Shown here: positions 28,233 through 37,577 of the stretch, piece by piece
Numbering within the stretch: the first letter of the stretch is position 1
Layout of the letters: each line of letters begins with the position of its first letter
NCBI GenBank assembly: GCA_016791045.1
Contig: JAEUNO010000022.1
Span: 17,177-81,176, forward strand
Direction of reading: 5' to 3'
Origin: Methyloversatilis sp.
Lineage (GTDB): Bacteria; Pseudomonadota; Gammaproteobacteria; Burkholderiales; Rhodocyclaceae
Length of the DNA: 64,000 nucleotides
Translations under genes and position numbers: made by a program
The notes under the pieces: model-generated
Seen by the model: only the letters and a program-made list of their open reading frames with translations
Told to the model about the DNA's origin: nothing
Databases searched by the model: none

Positions 28233-29390
28233 TCAGCCGTGCCCGGGCGCGCTTTCCGGGCGCCACATCCAGTGCAGCAAGGCGTAGCCGGCAACCGCGA
28301 AGAGGGCACTGACCGAGAACGCCCAGGCGCCGCCGAGCGGCGCCCACATCCAGCCGGCCAGCAAACCGCCCACCATGCCGCCGGCGCCGAAGGACACGCT
28401 GCCGTACAACGCCTGCGCCCGCGCCTGCTGGCGCGCGTCGAACCACTGGTTCAGCGCCGCCACCGAACCGGCATGAAAGGCGCCGAAGGTCAGGCCATGC
28501 AGCAGTTGCGCGCCGATCAGCCAGAGCGGTGCAGCGACCGCCCAGCCGATGACCGCGAAGCGGAGCACCGCCGCCATCAGCGCCACCAGCAACAACGCGC
28601 GCAGCGTGAAGCGGCGGAGCAGCCACGGCATGCACAGGAAAACGCCGATCTCGGCCAGCACGCCCAGCGTCCACAGCCCGCCGATCACCCGCTTGCTGTA
28701 ACCGTGTTCGTCGAGATGGATCGAATAGAAGACATACAGCGCGCCATGCGCACAGCTCATGAAGAAGGCCGCGCCGAACAGCCCTGCAACCGGACGGCTG
28801 CGCAGGATGGCACGCAGCGACTGCGTGGCCGCCACTGCGCCGGCGTGCGCCGGCGCCTCCGGCACGCACATCGCGAACAGGAAGATGCCGGCCAGCAACA
28901 GACTGCAGGCCCACAGCACGGCATCCAGACCGGTGCGTTCGAGTACGTCGCCCAGCAGCAGCACCGTGACGACGAAGCCGACCGATCCCCAGACCCGGAT
29001 GGCGCCGTAGCGCGACACGCTGGATTTCAGGTGTTCCAGCGTGAGCGCCTCGACCAGCGGCAGCGACGCACTCCAGAAGAAGGACATCAGCGCCATGGCG
29101 ACGAAGACGCCGATGAACTGGTCGGTGGTGAAGAAGATCAGGAAACCGGCAAGACTGGCCAGCCCTGCCGCACGCACGATGGGCACCCGGGCACCGATGC
29201 GGTCGGCCAGCCAGCCCCACAGACTGGGCGCAAGAATCCGCATGACCTGCATCAGCGACATGACGATGGCGATGTCGGCCGCGGAGAAATGGATGGAAGA
29301 GAGGTAAAGGCCGAAGTAGGGCGAAAAGGCGCCTACGAAGGCGAAATAGAAGAAGTAATAGGCGGACAGCCGCCAGTAGGGAAGAGGCAT
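28233..29390 (-). CDS. MFS transporter, LacY/HcaT-like
   Basis: The 385-residue protein has twelve hydrophobic segments and begins MPLPYWRLSAYYFFYFAFVG. This is the opening of the phenylpropionate-permease-like (HcaT) and LacY-related MFS group. GWLADRIGARVPIVRAAG is the loop 2-3 signature. The substrate cannot be inferred from sequence. A longer frame to 29516 would add an arginine-rich stretch and is rejected. The gene lies between leuC and a flagellar-associated lipoprotein gene, 55 bases before leuC, and shows no functional link to either. Confidence 0.85.
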   Translation of the reverse strand: MPLPYWRLSAYYFFYFAFVGAFSPYFGLYLSSIHFSAADIAIVMSLMQVMRILAPSLWGWLADRIGARVPIVRAAGLASLAGFLIFFTTDQFIGVFVAMALMSFFWSASLPLVEALTLEHLKSSVSRYGAIRVWGSVGFVVTVLLLGDVLERTGLDAVLWACSLLLAGIFLFAMCVPEAPAHAGAVAATQSLRAILRSRPVAGLFGAAFFMSCAHGALYVFYSIHLDEHGYSKRVIGGLWTLGVLAEIGVFLCMPWLLRRFTLRALLLVALMAAVLRFAVIGWAVAAPLWLIGAQLLHGLTFGAFHAGSVAALNQWFDARQQARAQALYGSVSFGAGGMVGGLLAGWMWAPLGGAWAFSVSALFAVAGYALLHWMWRPESAPGHG

Positions 29391-29537
29391 CGGGCGAAGT
29401 CTACCCGAGCTGCCCGGGGCGTCGCAGGCCAGGGGCTGTGCTCGTTTGAGTCGTGCGTCACGTTGCCCCCGGCTGGACGCGTCGCGCCGCCTCGCCCTGC
29501 AATGCGCCGGCTGCACGCGTGATGTTGCGAACAGACC

Positions 29538-29987
29538 CTAGCGCGTGCCGTGCCGGAGCTGGATGGTGCCCTCGCCCACCCGCTGCGCGATCAGGTCGGA
29601 CTGGATGCCTTCGCTGTAGCTGACGATTTCGTATCCCGCGAAACCGCCCGAGCGGGCGAGTTGTTCGGCACGACGCCGGAACACCATGCGCGCTTCGCCC
29701 TCGCCACCGGAACGCATGCGCACCTTCTTCATGCCCAGGTAGTAGGTGTCTTCGGACAGTTTGGCCTCGTCGATGGCCCAGTTCGGCGCCATCGGGTCGA
29801 GTACCAGATAGGCCACGTAGGCGGCGCCGGCGAAATAGATCAGCTTTTCCGGCGTGGTGGCATAGCCGGGCGTCAGCTGCAGCTTTGTATTCGGAATGAC
29901 CGAACCTGAATTCGGCAGCGTGCGATCAAGCGACGTACATGCAGCCAGCAGGCAGGGGGCGATCAACGCGAGCATCCGTGAATTCAT
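29538..29987 (-). CDS. Putative lipoprotein of unknown function, in the flgKL run
   Basis: The 149-residue protein has a lipoprotein signal (MNSRMLALIAPCLLAACTS, Cys17) and a short hydrophobic stretch around residues 48-65. A conserved-looking soluble part ends VSYSEGIQSDLIAQRVGEG. Similar hypothetical lipoproteins occur in other betaproteobacteria, to my recollection, without assigned function. The start has TGAGG nearby and lies eight bases after the flgL stop, so it is cotranscribed with flgKL. That placement is the only clue and suggests envelope or flagellar support, not a proven role. Confidence 0.75.
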   Translation of the reverse strand: MNSRMLALIAPCLLAACTSLDRTLPNSGSVIPNTKLQLTPGYATTPEKLIYFAGAAYVAYLVLDPMAPNWAIDEAKLSEDTYYLGMKKVRMRSGGEGEARMVFRRRAEQLARSGGFAGYEIVSYSEGIQSDLIAQRVGEGTIQLRHGTR

Positions 29988-29995
29988 GGCGCGCC

Positions 29996-31279
29996 TCAGA
30001 TGAAGTTGAACAGCGACAGCCCCGACACTTTAAGAAAGGACTGCTGCGCCGCCTGCAGATAGGTCTGTTGCTGCGTCAGGCGGCTGATCGCCTCGGTGTA
30101 GTTCAGCTCGCGCAGGTCGGCAAGCTGCGCCTGGAACTGCAGATCGACATCGGCACCGAGTGAATTCAGCGCATCCAGTTCGGCCGCGCGCGCGCCGATG
30201 CGCGAGCGCACGGTGAGCAGGGCTTCCTGTGCCTGATCGATATTGCCTATCGTGGCGGACAGCGTGTTGTTCAGCGCGGCGATGGCCACCGGATTGCCGT
30301 TGGTGCCGCCTTCCAGCGCCATCACGACGTCGGAGATGGTTTCGAACACGCTTTGCGTCGCGCTGCGATCAAGCGAAAAGCTGTCGCCGGTCGCCGGCGA
30401 GCCGGTGATCGAGAAGCGCGCACCGAGGTCGAACGCCGGTTCGGCGCCCTGCGAAGCCAGCGTGATCGTGTCGCCTTCGACATAGGTCCGCGGGTAAGGC
30501 GCGGCACCCGGCGCGGCGCCGGTCAGCATCGAATTGCCCGACGTGTTGTCGATGATGTCGTAGGTGGTGACGTTGTTGGTCACATCGAACACGATGTTGA
30601 AGCTGCCTCCGTTGGTCGCGGCGTTCCAGTCGACACCGCTGGTCACGCTGCCCAGATCACTGACTGCGCTGCCTGTGTTGCCGGCACCCGGGCTCATCGT
30701 GAAATCACCGTTGCCGGTGCGCATGCGCATGAACACCGTACTGCCGGAATCGCTGACTGCAATGCGCCGGGCGGAGCCGACCTGCGACTCGCGCTGACCG
30801 TCGTCGCCAGCGTAGGTGACGCCCGCCTCGATGCTGCCGGCGAACGGTTGCGTATCGCTGCGATAGCCCGAGAACAGGAAGTCGCCGAAGGCATCGCGCG
30901 AGTTGGCAACCCCCATCAGCCCGGCGAAGCTGCCGCGGATGTCGGTGGCGATCGATTTCAGGTCGCTGTCGCTGAGTGCGCCGTTGCCGGCCTGGATCAG
31001 ACGTTCGCGGATCGAGGCGATCAGGTCGCCGGCGGTGGAAATCTGGGATTCGGCAAAGCCCAGCGCACTGGTCGCATCGCGCCGGTTCACGGCGTGCTGG
31101 TCGTTCATGGCCTTGGTCTGGTCTATTTCCAGCGCGGTGGCCGATGCAACCGGATCGTCCGACGGCGCGAGCACACGCTTGCCGGTGGACATCTGCTGCT
31201 GTGTCCGGAACAGCTCGCTGCTCTGGCGAACCAGCCCGGCGGTGCCGGTTTCGTAGATGGTGTTGGTGGATATGCGCAT
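29996..31279 (-). CDS. flgL: Flagellar hook-filament junction protein FlgL (HAP3)
   Basis: The 427-residue secreted protein begins MRISTNTIYETGTAGLVRQS and has flagellin-like N- and C-terminal heptad helices (for example ATALEIDQTKAMNDQ and AAELDALNSLGADVDLQFQA). It ends YLQAAQQSFLKVSGLSLFNFI. These ends assemble between FlgK and the filament. A variable central domain of about 200 residues accounts for a length above the E. coli protein (317). It follows flgK by ten bases. Confidence 0.95.
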   Translation of the reverse strand: MRISTNTIYETGTAGLVRQSSELFRTQQQMSTGKRVLAPSDDPVASATALEIDQTKAMNDQHAVNRRDATSALGFAESQISTAGDLIASIRERLIQAGNGALSDSDLKSIATDIRGSFAGLMGVANSRDAFGDFLFSGYRSDTQPFAGSIEAGVTYAGDDGQRESQVGSARRIAVSDSGSTVFMRMRTGNGDFTMSPGAGNTGSAVSDLGSVTSGVDWNAATNGGSFNIVFDVTNNVTTYDIIDNTSGNSMLTGAAPGAAPYPRTYVEGDTITLASQGAEPAFDLGARFSITGSPATGDSFSLDRSATQSVFETISDVVMALEGGTNGNPVAIAALNNTLSATIGNIDQAQEALLTVRSRIGARAAELDALNSLGADVDLQFQAQLADLRELNYTEAISRLTQQQTYLQAAQQSFLKVSGLSLFNFI

Positions 31280-31289
31280 GTGATTCTCC

Positions 31290-33233
31290 TCAGCGGCCGA
31301 TCTGCAGCAGGGTGTCGAACAGTCGGCTGGCCAGTTCGATCATCTTTCCGGCGGCCTGATAGGCCTGCTGGTAGCGCAGCAGGTTGGCCGCCTCTTCATC
31401 GAGATTCACGCCGGAGAGCGATTGCTGTGACTCTTCCACGCGCGACAGCAGCACCTTCTGCGCCGTCTGGTTCACCTGCACCTCGCGCGCCTGGGCGCCG
31501 ATCGATGCCACCATCTGCGCATAGGCGCCCTGGAATCCGGTCGATCCGGCGGCCAGCGTGCCGGCGTTCTGCAGCGCACCCAGTGCGAGCAGATTGCGGT
31601 TGTCGCCCTGGCCACTGCTGTTCGGTGCGATGGTGAAGGTGTCACCATTGCGCGGCAGTCCGGACATCTGGAAGGTGAATCCACCCTGGCCGACGAAGGT
31701 GAAGCTCTTGCCGGCCGACTCGGTCGCCGGGTTGTAGGCAATCGTGCCGCCGGGGCCACCCGTCACGTTGAATACGTTCGTGGTGGCATCGAAGGTGAGC
31801 GTGATCGGGCCGCCCAGCGGCAGGCCGGTGGTCGAGGTCACCGTACCGGCGCTGATGCTGCCATTGCCGGTATTGGCCAGCGCCGCCGAGGTGCTGACCG
31901 GCATCGCCAGCGCCAGCATGCGCGGATCCGTGATGACGGTACGGATGTCCGAGCCGCCGTTGCGCGTCGGCTGGATCAGGAAGCTGTCGCCGGGAGCCAG
32001 CGTGGTCGCGCCCGAGTCGAGCGTGAAGCCCTGCGGACTGCCCGGCGGTGGCAATCCGCCCAGGGTCGCCGCCGACCAGCTCTGGTTGTCGGACATGCGT
32101 GTGAGCGTGTACGTGGCGCCATCAAAGGCCAGCCGGTAATCACTGGTGGTCAGCTGCGACGAATCGCTGATCGCGACATTGACCTGCGCGGCCGCCACCG
32201 TGCTGTTGGTGCTGGCGGGCAACGCGCTGCCCACCAGCACGTTGAACACATTGGTGCCGAGCGCCCCATTGAGATCCTGACCCAGCGCGTGCTGCGCATT
32301 GAACTGTTCGGCCATGCCGATGGCGATGCGGCCGAGCGCGTTCTGAGCGCCGTCCAGCGTTTCGCGGCGAAAGGCGAGCAAGCCGCCCAGCTTGCCGCCG
32401 TTGATCGTGTCTTCCTGCAGACGCAGCACCGCACCACCCGGCGCGGTGTAGCTCACTTCGATGCGGCTGGCGTCTTCCAGCGAAGTGCTCGCCGCGAGCG
32501 TGAAGCTGCTGCCACCGACCACCAGCGGCTGACCATTGCCGATGAACAGGTTGATCGAACCGTCGCTCTGCTGCAGCTGCGTCACGCGCGCCAGCTCGTT
32601 CAGTTCGGTGATCAGTCGCTCGCGCGCATCCAGCATGTCGTTGGCGAGGCGGGTCGGGCCGGTCGTGGATTCCGCGACGGCAATCTGTTCGTTGTACTGG
32701 GCTATCTGGGTCACCAGCTGGTTGATCAGTTCGACCGAACCGGTGATTTCGCCGTTGAGGCCGGTGCGTATCTGTTCAAGCCGCGTATCGAGCGCATTGA
32801 AGCGGGCGGTCATGGACTGGGCTGCGGAAATCGCCGACTGGCGTGACGCCAGCGAAGTCGGCGACGCCGACACGCTCTGCAGGGCGTCGAAGAAGTCGGA
32901 CATGGCAGGCGACAAGCCAGCCTCAGGGTCGGCCAGCAGATTGTCGAGCGCAGCGATCTGGTCGGCGTAGGCGCCGTATTCCGCGCTCTGGGTCTTGGCT
33001 TCCATCACCTGGGCGGTCAGGAACTGGCTGTAGATGCGGCGCACCGTTTCGATCCGTGCGCCCTGCCCGAGGAAGCCGCTGCCGGTCAGTTGCGGATCGT
33101 TGGTGCCGAGCACGACCTGCTGCCGGGTGAAGCCGGGCGTGGCCGCGTTCGAAATGTTGTGACCGGCGGTGATCAGCCCCGCCTTTGCGGCGTTCAGTCC
33201 GGTGATCCCGATGTTGTAGAGCTGCGTTCCCAT
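31290..33233 (-). CDS. flgK: Flagellar hook-associated protein FlgK (HAP1)
   Basis: The 647-residue protein begins LYNIGITGLNAAKAGLITAG and carries the rod/hook N-terminal signature HNISNAATPGFTRQQ. The C-terminus, GVNLDEEAANLLRYQQAYQA followed by a final helix, is the FlgK/FlgE C-terminal domain. The central domains are rich in Gly, Thr and Ser. Export is through the flagellar type III apparatus with FlgN as chaperone. FlgN is encoded in this window. A sigma-54-type promoter lies 38 bases before the start. Confidence 0.96.
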   Translation of the reverse strand: MGTQLYNIGITGLNAAKAGLITAGHNISNAATPGFTRQQVVLGTNDPQLTGSGFLGQGARIETVRRIYSQFLTAQVMEAKTQSAEYGAYADQIAALDNLLADPEAGLSPAMSDFFDALQSVSASPTSLASRQSAISAAQSMTARFNALDTRLEQIRTGLNGEITGSVELINQLVTQIAQYNEQIAVAESTTGPTRLANDMLDARERLITELNELARVTQLQQSDGSINLFIGNGQPLVVGGSSFTLAASTSLEDASRIEVSYTAPGGAVLRLQEDTINGGKLGGLLAFRRETLDGAQNALGRIAIGMAEQFNAQHALGQDLNGALGTNVFNVLVGSALPASTNSTVAAAQVNVAISDSSQLTTSDYRLAFDGATYTLTRMSDNQSWSAATLGGLPPPGSPQGFTLDSGATTLAPGDSFLIQPTRNGGSDIRTVITDPRMLALAMPVSTSAALANTGNGSISAGTVTSTTGLPLGGPITLTFDATTNVFNVTGGPGGTIAYNPATESAGKSFTFVGQGGFTFQMSGLPRNGDTFTIAPNSSGQGDNRNLLALGALQNAGTLAAGSTGFQGAYAQMVASIGAQAREVQVNQTAQKVLLSRVEESQQSLSGVNLDEEAANLLRYQQAYQAAGKMIELASRLFDTLLQIGR

Positions 33234-33270
33234 GATGTGTCGTCTCGTTCAGAGTGCTTACGACTCATCT

Positions 33271-33287
33271 AAGCAAAACCTTTGCCA
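33271..33287 (-). promoter_or_regulatory. Sigma-54 promoter for flgKL
   Basis: On the minus strand TGGCAAAGGTTTTGCTT has the essential GG (-24) and GC (-12) separated by ten bases and matches TGGCAC-N5-TTGCT at most positions. Its downstream edge is 37 bases before the flgK ATG. In Pseudomonas and Vibrio, middle flagellar genes depend on sigma-54 with FleQ/FlrC activators. Confidence 0.7.
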
Positions 33288-33329
33288 GCTTTTGTATTTC
33301 CGTCACACTGGCCTGCAACAATGCGTCGA

Positions 33330-33818
33330 ATGACCGGGACAACCGACCGCATACGCAGTACCGACGTGCCTTTCAAGACAATGGCCGGACGCGCCGAATT
33401 GGTCCGGCGCAGTGACCGGCTGGATCCGTTGGCGCGCGTACTGCTGATAGTGGTGGATGGGCGGCAGGACTTTGCCGCCCTGTTTGCCGCCCTCGGCCGA
33501 CCCGCTGCGGAGGGCCCGCGTCTGCTTGCCGCGGCCGCCACACTGCTCGAATTCGGATTGGTCGCGCTTGACGGTCGAGGTACTGACGGCGGCAAGCCAA
33601 CGCGGCGCTCGCTCGCCATCGCGCGCCTCTATCTGATGGACGCCATGGAGCGCGCCCTGCGCGGCGATACGGCACGGATCAAGCCCGCGTTGCGTGCGGT
33701 GACCGACGAAGCGTCACTGCACGAGGCCATCGATGTGTGCGTCCACGCATTGCGCGAAGCGGGCGCAGACGGTCAGGCCGATCTCATCCGGCGGCGCTGC
33801 CTCGAATTGCTTCCTTGA
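33330..33818 (+). CDS. Hypothetical protein between flgK and flgJ
   Basis: The 162-residue protein starts MTGTTDRIRSTDVPFKTMAG; an upstream ATG at 33321 would add three residues. Residues 25-80 contain RLDPLARVLLIVVDGRQDF, then an ALFAALG block. This is a winged-helix-like pattern I associate with small betaproteobacterial regulatory proteins. Residues 105-160 form two or three helices (YLMDAMERALRGD, then IRRRCLELLP). It is divergent from flgK and convergent with flgJ, and there is no ribosome site. Synteny suggests a flagellar or regulatory role, but I do not recognise the family. Confidence 0.6.
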   Translation: MTGTTDRIRSTDVPFKTMAGRAELVRRSDRLDPLARVLLIVVDGRQDFAALFAALGRPAAEGPRLLAAAATLLEFGLVALDGRGTDGGKPTRRSLAIARLYLMDAMERALRGDTARIKPALRAVTDEASLHEAIDVCVHALREAGADGQADLIRRRCLELLP

Positions 33819-33853
33819 TGCACCGCCCCGATTTCCCGACCTCGTTCAATGAC

Positions 33854-34837
33854 TCATTCGGTCAGCGCCGAACGCAGCAGCGGGCCGTTGATGATGCGTT
33901 CCAGCTTGGCGCCGTACATCGGGTCGGTCGCGTAGCCCGACTGCTGCAGGCCGCGCGCGAAGCTGCCGGCGTCCTGCGCGCCGACCACGCGCGCATAGCG
34001 CGGCTGGTCGAGGAGCAACTTCGCGTAGTCGGCAAAGCTTTCCTCGTAGGAGCCGTAGCGGCGGAAGGCGCTGTCCTCGCGGGTCCAGCGGCCATCCACG
34101 AATTCACTCGCCGAAACCTTCACGGTCGGGCCCTGCCAGTTGCTGCCTGCCTTGATGTTGAACAGGTTGTGGCTGGCCGCACCATCGGCCGCCGACAGCT
34201 CGGCGCGTCCCCAGCCGGTTTCCAGTGCAGCCTGGGCAACCAGGAACTGGGCCGGAATGCCGGTCGCGCGACTGGCCGACAGCGCCGCCGGCCACACGCG
34301 TTCGACGAAGGCCCGTGCATGTGCCGGAACATTCGGACTGCTGACCGGCGGCTGCTCCGCGGCCAGGCCGGCCAGCACCGACTGCACTGAAGAATCGACA
34401 GGTGTTGCCGCACTGCCCTGCAATGTCTGCCTGCGCACGGCAGAGATTGCCGCTGGCGGCATCATTGCAATACCGGAAAACTGCGCCGCGTCGGACAGCG
34501 GCTTGAGATCGATCGGCATCGACGTGTCGGCGCTGCGGGCATTTGCGGACAGCTGCCGCTCAAGAACCTTGGCCAACCCGGTGCCTCCGCCCTCGCTCAT
34601 GACCTGGGCCCACTGCTGGTCGAGCATGTCCTGGTACATCTTGCTTTCCTGCCCGCCGAACAGTTCGTCGCCAGGCGACGCCTCGCGCATCGACTTGATC
34701 ACCACCTGCAGGAACATGGCTTCGAACTGCTTGGCCGCCGCCTTCAATGCCTCCGGCGAGTTGTCGCGCGACGCGCGGCGCAGCACGTCCAGCCCGCGCA
34801 CATCGGCCGCCAGCGAGGTGAGACCGCTGTTCTCCAT
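33854..34837 (-). CDS. flgJ: Flagellar rod assembly protein/muramidase FlgJ
   Basis: The 327-residue protein has two domains. The N-terminal rod-capping domain (about residues 20-110) contains AKQFEAMFLQVVIKSMREA. The C-terminal glucosaminidase-like domain (about 170-320) contains FLVAQAALETGWGRAEL, whose Glu is the catalytic residue. The protein cuts peptidoglycan to let the rod through. The ATG overlaps the flgI stop by one base, so flgI-flgJ are coupled. It ends the flgBCDEFGHIJ operon. Confidence 0.96.
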   Translation of the reverse strand: MENSGLTSLAADVRGLDVLRRASRDNSPEALKAAAKQFEAMFLQVVIKSMREASPGDELFGGQESKMYQDMLDQQWAQVMSEGGGTGLAKVLERQLSANARSADTSMPIDLKPLSDAAQFSGIAMMPPAAISAVRRQTLQGSAATPVDSSVQSVLAGLAAEQPPVSSPNVPAHARAFVERVWPAALSASRATGIPAQFLVAQAALETGWGRAELSAADGAASHNLFNIKAGSNWQGPTVKVSASEFVDGRWTREDSAFRRYGSYEESFADYAKLLLDQPRYARVVGAQDAGSFARGLQQSGYATDPMYGAKLERIINGPLLRSALTE

Positions 34838-35934
34838 CAGATCACTTCCAGTTCGGCGCGCAGCGCCCCGGCCGCCTTCATCGCCTGCAGGATGATGATC
34901 AGGTCCTGCGGGTTGGCGCCCAGCGCATTCAGCGCCCGCACCACCTCCGACAGGTTCGCGCCCTTCTTCACATTGATCAGTGCGCTGCCCTCCTGCTGGA
35001 TGTCGATCTGGTTGCGTTCGGCCACCACCGTCTGGCCGCCGGACAGCGGACCGGGCTGGCTGATCACCGGCTCGGCGGTGACCGTGACCGTCAGGTTGCC
35101 GTGCGCGACCGCGCAGGTGTCCAGCGTCACCGCCTGATTCATCACCACCGAACCCGTGCGCGAATTGACGACCACCTTGGCCGCCTGCTGCGCCGGCGTC
35201 ACATCGATGTTTTCCAGCTGGCTCATGAAAGCCACGCGTTCGCCCGGATCGAGCGGTGCGCGTACGCGGATGCGCCGGGCATCGGCAGCCACGGCCGTGC
35301 CGGGCAGCATGGCCTTGTTGATGGCGTCGACCATGCGCTGGGCCGTGCCGAAATCGGTCGTGTTGGTTTCCAGTTCGACAAACCCACCCTCGCCGACAGT
35401 GGTCGGCACCGCGCGTTCGACCGTTGCCCCGCCAGCGATGCGACCGACCGACAAGTGATTGACGGTGACCGAAGCGCCACCCGCGGAAGCGCCCACGCCG
35501 CCGACCACCACATTGCCCTGGGCCATGCCGTACACCTGACCATCGGCACCCTTCAGCGGTGTCATCACCAATGTGCCGCCGCGCAGACTCTTTGCGTTGC
35601 CCATCGACGAAACGGTGATGTCCAGCGCCTGTCCCTGCCGCGCAAAGGGTGGCAGATTGGCGGTGACCATCACGGCCGCCACGTTCTTCAGCTGAAGGTT
35701 CTGGCCCGGCGGCAGCGTCACGCCCAGATTGCCCAGCATGTTGATCACGCTCTGCACGGTGAACGGGGTCTGGGTGGTCTGGTCACCCGAACCATCCAGA
35801 CCCACGACCAGGCCATAGCCGATCAGCTGGTTGTTGCGAACGCCGGCCAGCGTCGCGAGGTCCTTGATCCGCTCGGCGTGCGCAGGCGCAACCGAAAGCA
35901 GTGCAAGCAGCAGAAAAATCGTTATCCGTTTCAT
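34837..35934 (-). CDS. flgI: Flagellar P-ring protein FlgI
   Basis: The 365-residue periplasmic protein has a signal peptide ([20 protein letters not shown]) and the FlgI opening [17 protein letters not shown]. The [15 protein letters not shown] block follows. It forms the P ring around the rod in peptidoglycan. The ATG at 35934 was chosen because the signal peptide starts there; an upstream frame to 35994 adds an untypical tail. It follows flgH by 114 bases. Confidence 0.96.
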   Translation of the reverse strand: MKRITIFLLLALLSVAPAHAERIKDLATLAGVRNNQLIGYGLVVGLDGSGDQTTQTPFTVQSVINMLGNLGVTLPPGQNLQLKNVAAVMVTANLPPFARQGQALDITVSSMGNAKSLRGGTLVMTPLKGADGQVYGMAQGNVVVGGVGASAGGASVTVNHLSVGRIAGGATVERAVPTTVGEGGFVELETNTTDFGTAQRMVDAINKAMLPGTAVAADARRIRVRAPLDPGERVAFMSQLENIDVTPAQQAAKVVVNSRTGSVVMNQAVTLDTCAVAHGNLTVTVTAEPVISQPGPLSGGQTVVAERNQIDIQQEGSALINVKKGANLSEVVRALNALGANPQDLIIILQAMKAAGALRAELEVI

Positions 35935-36048
35935 GACAGTTCGCCCTCCGGGCGTTGCTTCCTGGGCAGCGTGACAGCTCTTTATACGGCGCATATGCCG
36001 CTTTCAATCACCGGAAAAGACGGCAAATCCCGCATCACGCAGATTGCT

Positions 36049-36747
36049 TTACAGTGGCATGAAGGTGAGGAAGAAGCGCGCCAGCCAGCCCATGACCTGC
36101 GCTTCGTCGATATAGCCATTGGCCCGGTACTCGATGCGCGCATCGGCCACCTGCGTTGATTGCACCGTATTCGCACCGGAAATCTGGGTCGCATTCACGA
36201 CACCAGAGAAGCGGATGAACTCGTTGCCCTGATTGATCGCAACCTGCTTCTCGCCGGACACCACCAGGTTGCCGTTCGGCAGCACTTCGATCACCGTAAC
36301 CGTGATGGTGCCGGTGAAGTTGTTGTCGGCCGACGAAGCACCCTTGCCGGAGAAAGCGTTTGCGCTGTTGGCGGCTACCGTGGCGCCCTGCAGGCTCTTG
36401 CCCGGCAGGCCCGCGATGGTCGGCACGCCCATTTCGATATCCTGCGTGCGGTCTGCCGTACTGGCCGATTTCTTGGCCGCCTGGGTACGTTCGCTGATGT
36501 TGATGACCAGCGTATCGCCGACGTAGCGCGCGCGGCGATCCTCGAACAGCGGTCGCGCGCCGCCGGTCGGCTGGAAAATGGCACCGGCGTTCTGCACGAA
36601 ATCGGGCTTCGGCGCCGGCCGCGCGGTCATCGGCTGAAGCACAGCGGTGGGCGGCGTGTTGACACAGCCGGCCAGCATGATCGCCACCACCAGCACGGTG
36701 ACGAAACCGGCGGCGCGGGCGATCTGCTGGATGCGTTCGTTGTTCAT
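36049..36747 (-). CDS. flgH: Flagellar L-ring lipoprotein FlgH
   Basis: The 232-residue outer-membrane lipoprotein has an N-terminal hydrophobic signal (FVTVLVVAIMLAGCVN) with a lipobox Cys. It carries the FlgH blocks GAIFQPTGGARPLFEDRRAR and GDTLVINISERTQAAK. GMPTIAGLPGK-like and GSANPIRGNG-type regions are partly replaced but the pattern is clear. It builds the L ring with FlgI. The signal is longer at its N-terminus than usual (MNNERIQQIARAAG). Confidence 0.93.
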   Translation of the reverse strand: MNNERIQQIARAAGFVTVLVVAIMLAGCVNTPPTAVLQPMTARPAPKPDFVQNAGAIFQPTGGARPLFEDRRARYVGDTLVINISERTQAAKKSASTADRTQDIEMGVPTIAGLPGKSLQGATVAANSANAFSGKGASSADNNFTGTITVTVIEVLPNGNLVVSGEKQVAINQGNEFIRFSGVVNATQISGANTVQSTQVADARIEYRANGYIDEAQVMGWLARFFLTFMPL

Positions 36748-36779
36748 GACGGGTTCTCCACGGGTCATTGCACGACCGA

Positions 36780-37562
36780 TCAGAGCTGGGTCAGCCGGGC
36801 GAGCATTTCGTCCGAGGTCTGGATGGCGCGCGAATTGATTTCGTATGCCCGCTGGGTCTGGATCATCTGCACCAGTTCCTCGACCACGTTCACGTTCGAT
36901 GTCTCGACGAAGCCCTGATTCAGCAGGCCCGCACCGTTGGTGCCCGGTGTGTTGGGCGTCGGCGTGCCGCTCGATGCGGTTTCGACATAGAGGTTTTCGC
37001 CGACGCTCTGCAGACCGCCGGTATTGACGAAGGTGGCAAGTTGCAGCTGACCGATCTGGGTCGGCGCGGCCTGGCCGGCCTGCAGTGCGCTGACCACACC
37101 GTCACGACCGATGGTCAGCGACACCGTATCCGGAGGAATCGTGACCTGCGGCTGCACCGGAAATCCGCTCGACGTGACCATCACGCCCTGCGCGTCCTTC
37201 TGGAAGGAGCCGTCACGGGTGTAAGCCAGCGTGCCGTCCGGCATCTGGATCTGGAAGAAGCCCTCGCCCTGCACCGCCACGTCGAGCGAATTGCTGGTCT
37301 GCTGCAGATTGCCCTGGGTCTGGATGCGCTGGGTGGCCACCGGGCGTACGCCGGTGCCGATCTGCAGACCGGAAGGAATGGTGTTCTGCTGCGTGTTGAG
37401 CGCGCCGGGCTGGCGCATCGTCTGGTAAAGCAAATCCTCGAACACGGCGCGCGCGCGCTTGAAACCGTTGGTGCTGACGTTGGCAAGGTTGTTGGTGATG
37501 ACATCGAGCTGGGTCTGATGTGCATCCATGCCGGTGCGGGCTATCCACAGCGAGCGGATCAT
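36780..37562 (-). CDS. flgG: Flagellar distal rod protein FlgG
   Basis: The 260-residue rod protein begins [20 protein letters not shown] and carries [20 protein letters not shown], the rod/hook signature. It ends LTQL after [19 protein letters not shown]-like helix residues. This length and the DYYTR-like central part match FlgG (260 in E. coli). FlgF is encoded immediately before it in the operon (15 bases). Confidence 0.96.
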   Translation of the reverse strand: MIRSLWIARTGMDAHQTQLDVITNNLANVSTNGFKRARAVFEDLLYQTMRQPGALNTQQNTIPSGLQIGTGVRPVATQRIQTQGNLQQTSNSLDVAVQGEGFFQIQMPDGTLAYTRDGSFQKDAQGVMVTSSGFPVQPQVTIPPDTVSLTIGRDGVVSALQAGQAAPTQIGQLQLATFVNTGGLQSVGENLYVETASSGTPTPNTPGTNGAGLLNQGFVETSNVNVVEELVQMIQTQRAYEINSRAIQTSDEMLARLTQL

Positions 37563-37577
37563 GGTCGGGTTCTCCGG

